The position numbers and the translations under genes are program-made. Below the pieces are notes generated by a model, which saw nothing but the letters and a program-made list of their open reading frames with translations, was not told the DNA's origin and did not search any database. Below are positions 8,320-20,882 of a stretch of 64,000 nucleotides of DNA, one piece after another. Numbering within the stretch: the first letter of the stretch is position 1; the number at the start of each line of letters is the position of its first letter. This DNA comes from Sternotherus odoratus (lineage: Eukaryota; Chordata; Testudines; Kinosternidae): NCBI GenBank assembly GCA_032164245.1, contig JAVMKO010000006.1:7021001-7085000 (forward strand), read 5' to 3'.

Positions 8320-11300
8320 CTAAGGAGACATTTCATTTTATATTAATAGCTGGAGAAAATGTAGCTTTCTAACACAAAGTGGGGTTTTGTTTAAATCTCA
8401 GTGTCTCAACAGAGGGACTTCAGAAACACGTTATGAAGTACTAGTAGTAAAAGTGAAGAAGTCCACAATACAATACAGGTAAACTTTCCATCTCCCTTAG
8501 ACGTGGTAATTTATATGTTACTGCACAATGCAAGACCAATCTGGAAAGCTGCAAACACTGTCTCCGTTCAGTATGATACTTCAACTGAAGGAGGCATACA
8601 AGTGTTACAGAGGATGGGGTGAGGGAGCTGATTTTGGAGGATATTCAAGAAAAATTATGAAGTTTTAATGCTGAAGTCTGATTTCTCATGAAACTGCAGG
8701 AAGCTTACCACAACTACTTAACTTCCCTTTAAAGAAGTGCTCTGTGGCTGTTTCTGATACATAGACCATCAAGGAAGCAGAAAAGCAAGTTATATTGAAA
8801 ATCAAAAGCTACCTATATTAAATTTGTAGTACTCACGTGCGTGCATACACCCACCAGTGTTATGCACAACCTCAAAAAACATCTTAGGTTGAGTGAATGG
8901 TTTGGTACGTGTGAAAAGGTGCCAGTATGACAGACTGGGAACCGTTCCACACAGAATACGTACAGTACAGTGCAAGCTCCCCTCATATTGACCCAATCTA
9001 CTGCAATCTTGTTCTGGAGGGACTGCCTCTGACATTGAGAGGTTAGTTCAGTCTCCACTGGCAATTTAAACTTGCAAACCTGTCCCCTGAGAACTGGGCT
9101 GAGACCACTAACTTGTCTGACATAGGTCACTGAACATGCATCAGTGGTAACGACTTTTGGTCACTACCAACCTGGGCCGGGATTCAACATTGACCTAGAG
9201 GTGAATGGCTTCGTATCCCATTACCAATCCTCAGACTTCCAGTCCCCTAGAAACATCAAATGTAAAACTCTGTAGTCAAATATATTTTCACAAGTCAAAA
9301 TTACTTTTCAACCTTTAGTATATTTTCTAGAAAAATTCATTCTATCATTATCAGAACTTCATTGTAACTTTCCCGATAAGCTGGCATTACAACAGAATCA
9401 TTACTAGGGCAATACCATTTAGCGGACAAAAGAAATGGCTGCATTTTTATTAAGTGAATATGCTGAATGCTTGGATTCTTGATGCAACTGTTATATGTCA
9501 GGCAGCGTATGGAGCAAGACAGGGGAAATAACGGTCCATTTCATTCATCAGACTCCAGTACTGCTTAAGAAAGTCTTCCTCCTCTAAATTGGACTTGGTA
9601 ACACACTTCTGAACAAGATTCTTTCTTCAACAGGAATGTTCTTTTCAAACTCCATTTTAATATAAGGACTTTATTTCTACAGCAACGCCAGCCATCTTGC
9701 AAGCCACAAAAAATTATATTACTGCTTCAGCCAATTATGGAGCAGCTCTTTTCTTTTATAACCAAGCTTTGCACAGAATCCTGTATTTTCCGAGTTGGAT
9801 GATAGCTTCATTCTATCTTCAATAGCAAAAATAAAAATCCGGTGACCATTAAATACAGGAAGATTATCATCACATAATCCTTTAGTCATACAAGTAAGCT
9901 TCAACCCTGCCAATCTGACACACCTGCATTCAGCATCTGTGCAATTCCTGTTTCAGAAAGGGGTATCATGAAAGCTGCTGTGACTGCCAAATGATACTTG
10001 ATAGCTGATACTTAAAAAGGAGTTTTCAGTAAACTCAGTTTAGGTGAAATGCAGACTAGACAAGTAGTTGAAAAGGTAAATGGATCTAATGGTTACAAGA
10101 CACAGGAGAGTTTTTCCTATTCCTTCAGACCCATTGATAACTCATCACTGACAATGTCCAGGTGGACAACGGCTTCCTTCTTCGGTCAGTGTTCTTTACT
10201 ATATACTCTCCTACATGAAGAAGTCTTTTGATGTGGTGTTCTGGCTAGGTTAGACTTGTAGATTGAAGACAATCAATTGTAGAGTATCTCATGTAATGGT
10301 TCTGATTAATACCAAAAAATGAATCTCCACAGAATCAAAAGAGAGCCTTTCAGAAATGAAGTCCTTCAAACTGAGGAACTGAAGACATTGGCATTATCAA
10401 GCAGGTAGTTTATTTGGAAACCTACCATATGATGATCTATTGAGGTCAGAAGGCCATAGCCTTTAAAAACTAGGTAGCATTCATTTGGATAGGCCAGCTG
10501 TTGAAGCAGTGGTGGGGAATATTACCTATTTGTGTGAAATACAGCAGCAAGTTGTCAATGGCACAGTTTAATAATGGAAGCAATGTTTATTTTTAATGTT
10601 GTGCTCCAAAGATAGCTTATGATGACAGCTATGATTCAGAAGACAAACTGAATTACTGGGGAGGAATGATACATAAGAAGCAGAGCTAAGCTACTTTAGC
10701 AACAAAACCCAAATCACCAACAATACCATTCAAGACTGTGCAATTCTTCCAGACTAGAAGAGCAGCTGAATGAGAGAATGAATGTGTGACAATGCACCTT
10801 TCAATGAGAGAATGTGTGCAAGTGAAGGGGACACATGGACATATTTACGGGTGAAATTAAAATGGGAAGGCAATGAAGATAACTGCAGAATATGTTTATA
10901 TATTGCCTTTCATCCAGAAGGATTGCAAAAAACTTACTGACCGAGGAAATACTTCAGCTGAGCACGAAACTGCAGCCACCTCCAGAGTGCAGCCCATAGC
11001 CCTTTAACTGCATCAGAAACACCATGAACTTTTGAGGACAAGAAAGGAAGGGATGAAGCTAGCAGATTAGTATTACATGGTGAATTTAACTAGGCAGTTC
11101 TGTTCTGAATTGCTGCGGAATGTTGGTACAAGAAGTCTGAAGACCTCCTTTTCTCTTGGATATGGTTGCATTTCAGTTGTACTAGTAATCCATCAGTGTG
11201 TTTTCAAAATCATTAACATCTTTGGATAGAGGATGCTGCTAGACAAAAGTTGAATTCTATTATGTTGAGATTTGCCCAGGGAACCAGGGTTAACTGACCT

Positions 11301-13829
11301 TTAAGAATCGTTGTGAAAAGTGCCACAGAATCTTGCAATAGCTTAGGTAATTGTGTTGACAAACACAGAGTTAAATAAACTAATCACCAGCTTTGGGGTC
11401 AGGAAGTAATTGTGATATATCTCTCCTCTCTTCCATTTCTTAAAGGAAAATCCTTCTATCATGCTGTTATCTTTGACCACTGAAGCAAAAATGACAACTG
11501 ACATGCCCCGACACCATAGAGCGGCTAGCTTTCCCAGCATTTTTACATTCTTCAGATAAGAAACAAACAGAATTCTTCCTTGGCTTCTTCCTCCTTTTCC
11601 ACAGCTGTTGTCCCACAGACAAGGCCAAAATGAGACTGCATCCCTAAACTTTACATGTCTGGTGAGACACTAGTAGAGTTCTGGTATTCAACTCCTGGTC
11701 CCCTTAATGGGAACTACCATTCCTAGCCCTGAGAGTTTTAGTGAATCCCTCATTAGGGCTATCAGTGGGGAGGAAATCTAAAGTCCTTAACTCCACAGAT
11801 CATATTTTGGTGGCCATAACCTTGGCCAGGATGATGAGTTAGGGGCACTGACCAAAGACCCTTCAAATCTTCAGGATTTCCCCCCCGCCCCTTCGAAATA
11901 GCAGTTATATGCACCACTTCCTTTCACATTAATCACCGGGCAATGTAGCTTTGGGATTTCTTCATGAATTTGTCTTGACAGAGAAACTTGTCTATTTGCT
12001 CAAGATCAAGCAAGCATTTGAGTCTCTAAGTAGGACTAGTGACTTTCCCTGATCTTAGGCACTCGGGGCAATAAAGCAGTAGTGGCCACATTTTCCCATC
12101 AAAGTAGTACAGGTCCATTCAATCATATTTGAAGACCAGATGTGACCACTATGACTATCTACTCTGCCTGCCTGCCTGTCTTCTCTGGAGAGGCCAAAGA
12201 ATTTCATTCAGCAACTACCACATCAAGCCCAATAACTTGTGGTTAAACTAGAGTGTTATTAAAGGAATAGCCCTGTCTGGATAGACAGAGTCAAGACTTT
12301 AGTGGATTATATCTACACAGCAGTTACTTGTCACCACATTAGTCACATACAACCAGCCGGACTAATATGCCGCTGTGAAGTTGTCCTTCAGTGGAAGCAT
12401 CCTGTGAAATCTTCCTTTAGAAGTATCTTGCTCTCATATATTTCAGGTAAGCCTCTCCTCCTCCTGAACTGCTGTCCATCAGAACAAAGGTACTCAAACT
12501 ACAGTGACGGGCAACAGTACAAAACCCTTTGAGAGACTATTTGACAGTCTATGGAAGATTTAGCAGGATGAGTAAGAGAGAGGATGTATGACAAGGGAAA
12601 ATTACTTATGAGTAATTTGGTTTGTCATAGTTCTCTCCTCTTTCCCCATCCTACTTCCCTTGCTTCATGCCCTTTCTTAGGGCTCTTGTTCTGAAAACGT
12701 TCAGACTGAAGACAAGTGGATGAAGGACAAGTCTTTGTACAGAACTGAGGGGTGAAGAGTATCAGTCTATCTCCTGCTTCCCAACTGGTAGAGATAATAG
12801 CATGATGTAGACTGTGGTTTTTTAAATGATGGTGAAGAGAAGAGGGTTAGGACAAACAATTACTAATAAGTAATTTTTCTGTTTTTCTATCAGCTGATAC
12901 TGATTTTAGTTACTAAGGCCCAGATTATTAAAGCTATTTAGGTACTGCTGTGCTCACTGATGCAGGAAATTAAAACAGTGGATGGGATTTAGTCTCTCAA
13001 GTGCCTAAATACCTTTCAAAAATGATATTTAGGCTCCTAAATCTGCTACACGTTGCATTGCTGTGCTCAGCAATTCCTAAATACCCTAAAAAATCTGGTC
13101 TTATGAGTACAGTGATGTCAGAAGGAGAAAAAAAATAATTTGAAAAAAACTGAAAAATGAGCTAATTTTCTTTTTAACATAATGTCATATTTTTAAGGTC
13201 CAATATCTCAAGACAGTATAGGACTGTTAGCAAGTTTTGTGCAACCAGTTGGAAAGCTGGGAAACGTCTCTTTCTAATGGCATAAAGATCCAGTAATGGG
13301 CTCTTTTGGCTTATAAAATATCAGTCTAAACCTATCACTAAAAACTGCTTGTCTTGTGTCTCAGCAGGCCAGTGTAATCTGGGGGAAAATTCCACATTTG
13401 GAGGAAGTTCAGCCAGGTTTGAAGCTGTTCAGAGGTTTGGCATGTTAGAAGCAGTCCCAAGGCAAGATAGATTAGTGGGCAGAGTAGAGGTGAGACTATC
13501 AAAGGTGCATGATAAATGCAAATTTACAAAGGATTTCACCACCACATGTGGTATAAACAAACACGTAATATTAATATAATTCATATAAATAATATAATAT
13601 ATATTTTAGATATAAATATATATTATAAGTTTTAAATTAAAGAGCAAAACAAATATATGAATGTATATTAATCCTTTTATATACATACACAATTTTTTTT
13701 TTTAAATCTATAAAAATATCTCAGTACAAGCAGAAAAAGCAGGTTGGATAGAGCGTATTGAAAGCAAACTTTTACGGCAAATACAATAAATATTCATCCA
13801 TTCAGTAAAAATCCATCAAACATACATAC
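8320..13829 (-). other. DDHD1 intron, 5.5 kb
   Basis: Non-coding. One palindromic MITE (12914-13103) and AT-rich low-complexity sequence around 13560-13700 are visible. Small ORFs here show no recognisable family and no consistent codon structure. Confidence 0.6.
12914..13103. mobile_element. Ancient palindromic MITE
   Basis: Inverted ends TAAGGCCCAGAT and AATCTGGTCTTA, with internal inverted TATTTAGG and CCTAAATA motifs. About 190 bp, no transposase. Family not identified. Confidence 0.5.
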
Positions 13830-13905
13830 CTTAAATTTTAAGGCAGGTGTTTTCGATATGGTTGATGCCTTTAATTCATGTAATGTTTCTTCGATCTCTC
13901 TCAAC
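13830..13905 (-). CDS. DDHD1: DDHD1 exon (linker after the lipase core)
   Basis: A 76-nt exon with acceptor TTTTCTAG and donor AAG|GTATGT. It completes a split Arg codon from the upstream exon (CG|G) and encodes LREIEETLHELKAST, then TPALKFK, ending in phase 0. The residues correspond to the charged linker between the catalytic core and the DDHD domain of DDHD1. Confidence 0.92.
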
Positions 13906-15280
13906 CTAGAAAAAAGGGGAGGTCTTCATTAGGCATGGTGTATACAAAAAGCAGTTAGCCAATTTTGGAGGTTGTATGTTGTTTCCGTTAGGAGAAGGAA
14001 TTGATGCAGAAGTCAGATATTTGTTTGATGCACTCCTATTTATTTACATTCACAAAATTCTGTTTCCCTGAGCGCAACAGGAATCAAACAGCAGGTGACA
14101 GTTTCTTTGCTCACTGTCTCAACTCTTTCTCAGCCAGAACATTACTCAGCCCCACCCCCTCTCGCTTTTCTCAGGGTCAGGGGACACACACATGCATCCC
14201 CGATTGTACTTTGGCTGCCTTCTCTATCAGCTTCCGTGGTTGTTTTGCTGCTTGTCCCTTTCTCCTCCCTTCCCAACTCACAGCTGCATTCAAAACAATC
14301 CCTCATTCCTGTGTTTCTTAGACCCCAAAGAAACCTCTTGGATTGCATGGCCCAGCCACTGCCGGTACTTGAATGCAGTCTAGTCCATTGCTTCAGCTAT
14401 CACTGGGGGCATTTAATCGTTCCCTTGTTTTGCATGAATGCAAGGTAGCTCTATCCTTTGCTCATTCCACAGAAGAACAATAGTATTACAAATTCTTTAC
14501 AGAATAAAAGAAATGACTTTATTCAATTTTCAAAGTGTGTTTTATGAATAAAATGTAGAGCATATCATTCTGCCGTGTATCAGGCTAATTAGGAAAAAAT
14601 GGATTTGGGGGACTGAAGCTTACCGAAACGCAGCATTTTCAACAGTCCACATGTTCAAGACTATGACTCAGTCATAGCAAAGAAACTTTTATCTCCACCC
14701 ATTACATATTGAGAGGTATCATGTGCTGTAATCACACCTGCCACTTATAGAACATTATAGAGGTAAGTACAATTTAAAACAGTTAAGAACACAAGCCACA
14801 GAAACAAACAAACTACTCCGGGCACAAACATTTCCACAAGCCCAATATTACTTTAGAAAGATTATAAACTTTGAAATCCTGAAGTTATAGAATGCAATTG
14901 TATGTTTTATAGGAGCATACATATTAGATTCATACTTAATTGCATTAATAACATTTAAAAATGACTATTTATAAATGCATAGGTTGTATAACATTAGGAT
15001 TAATGACGTTCAAGCCTGAAACATTTTTGCGAATGGCTAAGCATCTGGGGCAAGAGTATGGCAATAGTGATGTGTTTCACTGGTCAGATCCTAAGGACGT
15101 CAAGAGGTTATCTTTCCTCCACACGTTTTGGGATGCTGAGGAGATGTCTTCATATTTCTCTCAGCGGAGTTGCACGTTGAGAGAATAGCACCTCACGGCG
15201 GGTGATGGAATTTAGCAGTACCAACCCACCAACAGAATTACACACATCTGGCACAGTGAAAGTCTTGCTCCTCTATACAC
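13906..15280 (-). other. DDHD1 intron segment, nothing recognised
   Basis: Non-coding sequence between the 13830-13905 exon and a Penelope-like fragment. ORFs at 14001-14448 overlap on both strands in a C-rich stretch and look incidental. Confidence 0.5.
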
Positions 15281-15418
15281 AGTGTTGTTGTAGCCACGTC
15301 AGCTCCAGGTCCTGTGCTGGAGCCAAAGAAGAGCTCTGTGTGGCTCGAAAGCGTCTCTCTCTCACCAACAGAAGTTGGTCCAATAAAAGATATTACCTGA
15401 GCCACCTTGTCTTGCTCC
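15281..15418 (+). mobile_element. Penelope-like element fragment with hammerhead-like core
   Basis: The part from about 15331 (GAGCTCTGTGTGGCTCGAAA, then CACCAACAGAAGTTGGTCCA and AATAAAAGATATTACC) matches a repeat common in turtle genomes that I associate with Penelope-like elements. It is preceded by an inverted piece (GTTGTTGTAGCCACG), so the fragment is partly inverted, as often seen in Penelope insertions. A second, opposite-oriented copy lies at 41981-42079. Family assignment is from memory of the repeat, not a search. Confidence 0.5.
15323..15350 (+). ncRNA. Decayed hammerhead ribozyme-like motif
   Basis: A CUGANGA-like box (CCAAAGA, two substitutions) is followed by a stem II candidate GAGC/GCTC (15331-15334 with 15343-15346) and then an intact GAAA box (15347-15350). 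This is the order of a hammerhead core, known from Penelope-like terminal repeats. The substitutions in the first box should abolish cleavage. Confidence 0.35.
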
Positions 15419-15897
15419 TTTACAGAAATTCAAAGGCATGAATGTTGGTAAGACAGGTACCAGGATGGAAAGGGAAAGAACTGCCTTCCTGAGCCACCAT
15501 TGGCTTTTGCTGACAGGAGCGAATTTAAAGTTTCCCTCACTTTTTGCAGGACCCCCCTCCCGCCCCCGCTTCTGCCTTACACTCCGGAGGAGTCTGGAAG
15601 GTGTCTAAGAGCCCTGAGTATCTGGGTGTGAAAGTGAGATCAACTCACCACCAATGATCTGTAACTGTCACCTGCAGGGTCTCCCTGCTAATGAAGGCTT
15701 CCTACCAACACCTGCACTCCCCAAGTGTTGAGGTTCCATTTACCAAGATCCATGCTGGTTGTGAGACAAAGAAGTACTAAAGTTTCAGGCTGAAAGATGG
15801 CAGCAGGTAAAGGTAGGCAGCAGACTATGAGATGATCTCCAGTTACAGGTACGAATGTTGAGAAGTGTGGTCCCTATCTGTATTCCATTGAGGATTA

Positions 15898-15918
15898 CAC
15901 ACACACACACACACACAC
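15898..15918. repeat. (AC)n microsatellite
   Basis: About ten uninterrupted CA units inside the 3' ITR remnant of copy N. Confidence 0.9.
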
Positions 15919-16099
15919 CCCTGCGCCCAGAGTTGGAGAATTTGAAAGTAGCGTCCACTGGTCTGCACATATGCCCTGACTCGTCTCGTGCCTCTGTCTG
16001 AGGCGATAAAGGGTGAGGCGGACACACAGCGTCTTCAGTTCCTCCTTCATGGTGAATTTCACTAACCCGCAGCAGAGGGGAGGGTGAGTGGAAAGTGGA

Positions 16100-16195
16100 A
16101 TACAGATAGGGACCACACACCTCAAAGAACTTCCCGTTAAAGATAAGTAACTTTCTCTTCTTCGAGTGATGGTCCCTATTATATTCCACCGAGGG
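16100..16195. repeat. ICR remnant of copy N
   Basis: GGAATACAGATAGGGACCAC is the inverse of the 3' ITR at 15868-15890. It is followed by GATAAGTAAC and TCTTCTTCGAGTGATGG, the equivalent of the outer-end junction seen in copies A to D. Confidence 0.75.
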
Positions 16196-16227
16196 TGGTT
16201 AACAAGCAGTTGGAGGAGGGTGCAAGG

Positions 16228-16521
16228 CTAAGGATGGAATGGTTGTGAGGAGAACTGCCATGCTGAAGGAAGCATCCACTCTAAACAGGTAAGTGAATGG
16301 ATTAATTGATGTGAAACCAGGAGACCACCTTTGGTAAAAAAAACTGGTGTGTAAGTGTGTAAAGAGACTTTGTACTTGTAGAAAACCATGAAAGGTGGGT
16401 CTGCCATCATAGCTCCAAGTTCGCTGACCCTTCTCGCAGAACTGATAGCATGGTGACTTTCATGGAAAGGAGGGACATGGGTGGCTTCATTAGCATGGAA
16501 AGAACTGGATTCAGGTCCCAT
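16228..16521 (-). pseudogene. Recombinase fragment of copy N
   Basis: Encodes AISSARRVSELGAM and HTYTPVFFTKGG, matching the catalytic-arginine region SARRVSEIRAL and the following HPAFLPKVV segment of copies A and B. The HxxR and tyrosine motifs are not preserved. Confidence 0.75.
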
Positions 16522-16749
16522 TAGGGTGTAATTGCTTGCATGGGTGGGTAGGTTCTGATGAAGCCTTTCTAAAACCTAGAGTTTAGCAGGTGTGTAAAGA
16601 CAGAGTAACCTTCCATTGGATGGAGGTAAAGGCTAATTGCTGCCAGGTGGACTCTCAAAAAGCTGAGGGCAAGGCTTAATTAATTTTGATGTTTCCTTGG
16701 GGTCTCAAAGTGTCTCTGTGGATAGAACTGAGGAGACCTGTGGCACTGG

Positions 16750-17400
16750 GTGGATGGAGTTGTGGTGGAATTTTTGTTTCAGTGCAGGAGTGTAGATGCC
16801 CAGCAAATGAAGAGTAGCCACGGAGCCCTTCAGTGTCTGTAGTGATTTGTCTGTCTTCTGGTTAAAAAGATGGGATTTGTCAAAAGGGAGGTCCTCAATA
16901 GTGTTTTGGACCTTCCTAAAAAAACCAGAAGAATGGAGCCAAGACTCTACATATGACTATCACTGTAGCCATGGCCCTGGAGCAGGTATCTGCTGCATCT
17001 TCTGTTGATTGGAGGGCAGTTCTGGTCATGACCTTCATCAACAGTGCTTGAAAACGGGCACAATCTGGTTGTGGAAGGCTATCAGCAACTCATCAAATTT
17101 ACTATAATTCGGAAAATCATATTTGATTAACAATGTCTGATAATTTTCAATCCTGAATTGCAGGCTAGAAGATCAGAATATTTTATGTCCCCAAAGATCC
17201 AGATGCTTTCCTTCCTTATCTGCCAATGTAGATTGAGGACTGCTGTTTGGATCTTTTTGCAGCAGCCTGGACAACAAGGGAATTCGGAGGTGGGTGGGAG
17301 AAAAAATATTCAGAGCCTTTGGCCGGAACATCTTTTCTGTACCTTTGGAAGTAGCGGTGCATGTTGCAGGAGTGTGCACTAAAGTTCTGGGGGGCTCCAG
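16750..17400 (-). pseudogene. ORF1 (Gag-like) fragment between RT and recombinase of copy N
   Basis: Reading frames on the minus strand show TPATCTATSKGTEKMF, PAKGSEYFFSHPPPNSLVV, KEGKHLDLWGHKIF and IEDLPFDKSHLFNQKT in ORF1 order. These match TPASISPTARGVEKRY, PAKGYEYLYVHPTPSSLVV, KEAKRLDHFGRKVY and IQDLPFEGQSLFSEDT of copy A. Frameshifts separate the pieces. Its position downstream of RT is out of order for one element. Confidence 0.7.
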
Positions 17401-17439
17401 GAGGTATAATCTCTCTAGAAGCGAAGGAGCCGGATGGAG

Positions 17440-18060
17440 GGGGTGACTCCAAATCTGGGAGACGTGGACTCCTGCTCTCTGGAGGAATGCAGCTATCCTT
17501 GCCATACACACAGTGTGAATACATGAGTCAGCCAACAGACCAAAAGTCGGCACTGTGAACTGATAGAACCATTGATAGAATCTTAGAATCTTTCTGTGGT
17601 GAAAGTAAGCGTACTTGAAGTCAAGGAAAGCATACCGGTCCTCTGGCTCAAGGGAAGGAATAATGGAAGCTACAGTGACCATCTGGAATTACAATTTCTT
17701 AAGGAACTTGTTTAACTCTCTCAGATCTAAAATAGTCCTGAGACCACACACCCCTTTCCTTTCGGGATCAGGAAATAACGAGAGTAAAACCACTTTCTTC
17801 TGAGCAACCGAAGGACCTCCTTTATAGCCCCCACAAGAAGCAGCGACTATCTCTCGCAATAACATGGTTGAGAGAGAGAGGTCCCTGAAGAGGGATGAGA
17901 AGTGAGAAGTGGGGACAGAAAGAAATCAAAGGGTATATTCCACTTCCACCATGCTTAGGACACACTGAGCCATCGTGATGTGGCCCCAAGCATGAAGGAA
18001 GCGGGATAGGCAATTTGCACAAATTGGAGAAGGCAAAGATGGCACTCTTGGAACTGGTAC
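17440..18060 (-). pseudogene. RT fragment of copy N
   Basis: Shows VASIIPSLEPEDRYAFLDFK, AYFHHRKILRF and FTVPTFGLLADS, equivalent to RT motifs A and B of copies A and B (LDMKDAYFHV, VLPFGLSTAP). It ends near AAFLQRAGVHVSQ, just before where the YLDD motif should be. Frameshifts are present. Confidence 0.75.
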
Positions 18061-18079
18061 TCTGCTCTTGGCCTACTCA

Positions 18080-18670
18080 TCAAAATGTGTGCTAGAAGGA
18101 CGCAGTCTGCCTTGATGAACCAGCAGCTGCAGGGGTAGAAGGTGAGGGTGGATATTTTTTGTAACTCCTATATCTTTCCTCCTTGGTTTGAGCTACAACT
18201 CCCAGAAATGGCTGGGTCTGATAAGGACAGGAGGACTTTCTCTTTGCCCCCAGCATATAAATCCTCAGGAATTTCAGAGTTACTCTGGAGCCCTTGAGAC
18301 TATGCAAAGTGTTCTCAGTTTTTCCTGAGAAGAGCGATGACCCCTCAACGGGGAGGTCCTGGACTGTTTGTTGAAGCTGTGGGAGGAGACCAGAGGATAG
18401 CAACCAGGATGATGGACCCAGGCAGTGAGCTGCAGAGTCAGCTGCATCATGACCAGCCTGCAGAGTTGTTCTAGAAACCAACTTGCTCTCCTCCACCAAA
18501 TTCTTGTTTCATATTGTTTGCGAGCTCATCCTTAAACTTCAAAAGTGCCCCAGCAGAGCTTGCTGGTTCGCAATACAAAGGTGTAATCCTTCTGTGGAAT
18601 ACACCTTCCTTCTGAACAAGTCTAGTTTCCCAACCTCCTTGTTTTTTGGTGTCAATGCCTGGTGACCCTA
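18080..18670 (-). pseudogene. ORF1 C-terminal fragment of copy N
   Basis: Shows QQTVQDLPVEGSSLFSGKTE and LKGSRVTLKFLRIYMLGAKR, matching the QDLPFEGQSLFSE and DRGVTLKGLGMHTPGPQRR segments of copy A ORF1, followed by a basic tail. In the normal order upstream of the RT fragment. Confidence 0.75.
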
Positions 18671-20040
18671 CCTCTCCCTTATATTAGGGCAGATACTACC
18701 CACGAGCCCTGAGGGGTAGGGCTGTAAAAATGTGAAAACACATGAGAGGGGATGTAGTATCTCCTCTCCACTATTTTAGCAGGGATGATGGGGTCTGCCA
18801 AAAAACCTACGTCGGCTTCAGAACAGATTCATGAATAGGCAGAGCTATCCTTGATGGAGCTGCTGATGTCAAAAATGTCCACAAGCCTGTTGGCCTTTTC
18901 CTAGAGCTCCTCCGGATTGAGGCCCAGAACCAAAGACATCCTTTGTAACAACTCTTGATGGGCTTTGTCATCATCCAGTGGCAAGGAAACAGGCTCCACC
19001 ATGACAGGCTCATAGGGGTTGAGGAAGAACGTGACTATGACCTTCGGGTCTTATCCTGTTTAAACTCTTTCAGGGACGCTCAAGAGAAGGATCCTGCCCC
19101 TGCCCAGAGTGGGCCCACTACCAAGGTTGGGCTGCTTATGATGCTGAGGTTCTTGATGACTAGCCAAGGAGGTAGAGTGGAAAGGATGTGGGGACATTCT
19201 TGATCAAGGGAGGAACCCCCTGTGGGTTCCCCAAAGGCCACTGTTACGGGCCTTGTCCCCAACTGCGTGCAGACAAAGGATCCTTGTGGTCTGCATCCTG
19301 CTGGAACAGAGGCTGAAACTAGGGTGGGCAGGCACCGAATACAGATTATGGACATGTCCAGACTGAGACAAAACACAAACCTACTTTAGAATTCGAAGAA
19401 GAATCCACTTCTTCAGACCATGCAGGAACAGTCCCCTCAGTACCAGAGAGGAGGCTCAGGGGATAGTGAGATCCTCTGTGGATTTTCCCCAGAGGATACC
19501 ATTTTAGTCAGTCAGTATGCTGATTGTTGAATCCAATAGTTCCACATGGTGCGGAGCTGAAACTGCGACCATCAGTGCAGACGCCAAGTGAGAATCTTGA
19601 AATCCCTGGGAAGGCGGTATTGACAGATTCAAGAAACGCCTCAAGAGTGGATGGTACCCGGAAAGTATTTTGGTCTTGTGGCACAGGAACCTGAGGTGAC
19701 AATGGTGAAGCTGGTCCTGAACTGGGCTCGGAAGCCAACAAAGTCCCATTCTGAAGCTTGTTCTGGAGAATGTCTCCTCTATAAGCACACCTTTGAGTCC
19801 CTGGTAGAGGCTCAACTTCTGTGCTTCTGATCTTGAGGTGCCCAGTATCAAGTCCTTAGATGATTTGTGTTATCTCTTCTCTGGCATCAGTGAAATTGAT
19901 CCGTCTCTCGGTACAACCAACCCTGGACGAGCACTACTGCCCGACGCAGAGGCACTTGGTACCCGGATTGTGCAAGAAGGCTCCAATAGAGGATGAAACT
20001 CCAATTCCAACTTAATTCTAGCTGCCCTGTCCTTTTGGGA
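18671..20040 (-). pseudogene. Middle of ORF1 of copy N, heavily decayed
   Basis: Lies between recognisable ORF1 C- and N-terminal pieces. No Arg-Ser array or continuous frame is visible. Assignment rests on position. Confidence 0.4.
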
Positions 20041-20247
20041 TCAGGGCTTAAACAACTTACGAACTCTGCACCTGTCACTAACATGAGCCTCCCCCAGGTA
20101 CTTAGGGCAGCTGGACTGCAGGTCACTAATTAGCATTGGTTTGCCACAAGAATGGCAGGATTTCAAGCTTGAAGAATGAGGCATAACTCCGGTATCAACA
20201 CCAGTACCCAGATAGGAGCTGATGTCAAACAGAACTTCCAAAAACAA
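20041..20247 (-). pseudogene. ORF1 N-terminal zinc-binding remnant of copy N
   Basis: Encodes SCHSCGKPMLISDLQSSCPK followed by YLGEAHVSDRCRVRKLFKP, aligned with CAECGKPMPAGDPHSKCLKC and CLGEAHLADACKICRAFKP of copy B. The motif is thus shared by diverged DIRS families. Confidence 0.75.
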
Positions 20248-20882
20248 AACACACCCCCCTCACCCAAACTAAGTTAAGCTAAATACAAACTGCTCTATAA
20301 CAACAATGGGTACTAATGACAGTAACCACGCTGCCCAACAGGTACTGATAAGCAAAACTCTCCAACAAGTGCACGAGAGTGTACATACACCTACAATGGA
20401 AGGGACAGGTGCAATTGCTCAAAGGAGAACCTTTATTCCTCCTCCTCTCCCCAAACCTGGATAGGTTCAGAATACTTATTGTCCCTTAAAACATAAAAAA
20501 ACTGAATTGCTAGAGACTCAGGAAATTCACAGCTAAGATTCCAACACCAACCATAACTCCACCCTGTATCACTTCTCATTCCCCACCCATGGGCAGTGTG
20601 CAGACTCCGCTTCACTACAGATCAGGTTTGAGGCGAGTTGCATCTTAGGCACATTTAACATGCGAGAAAAAAGCTTTGTGCGGTTGGCAAAAACAGAAGA
20701 AAAACAACAATTTAAAAACTGCATCTGCAGTGCGGGTGATTTCGCTCACCATTCAACTCAATGAGTTTTGACTATATGCGGTTTTCGCTTAACATGCTAA
20801 CCGTGGAACAGAACCCCCGCATAAGGTAAGATTTATTGGGGGTACAGTATTGTCAGTCATGTCTTTGGAAGGCCTTGCATTA

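Larger units (their letters stand above)
15830..20430 (-). mobile_element. Old, rearranged DIRS element (copy N)
   Basis: Remnants on the minus strand: ICR and 3' ITR (15830-16195), recombinase (16228-16521), an ORF1 fragment (about 16750-17400), RT (about 17440-18060), ORF1 C-terminal part (18080-18670), ORF1 zinc-binding start (20041-20247), and an outer end near 20430 resembling GCTC-AAGGAGAAC. ORF1 sequence occurs both upstream of RT and between RT and recombinase, so two copies or a rearranged one are joined. All frames carry stops and shifts. Confidence 0.8.

Noticed and set aside
14001..14448. Overlapping ORFs in three frames near 14.2 kb
   Set aside because: Several frames and both strands are equally open in a C-rich stretch; no domain.
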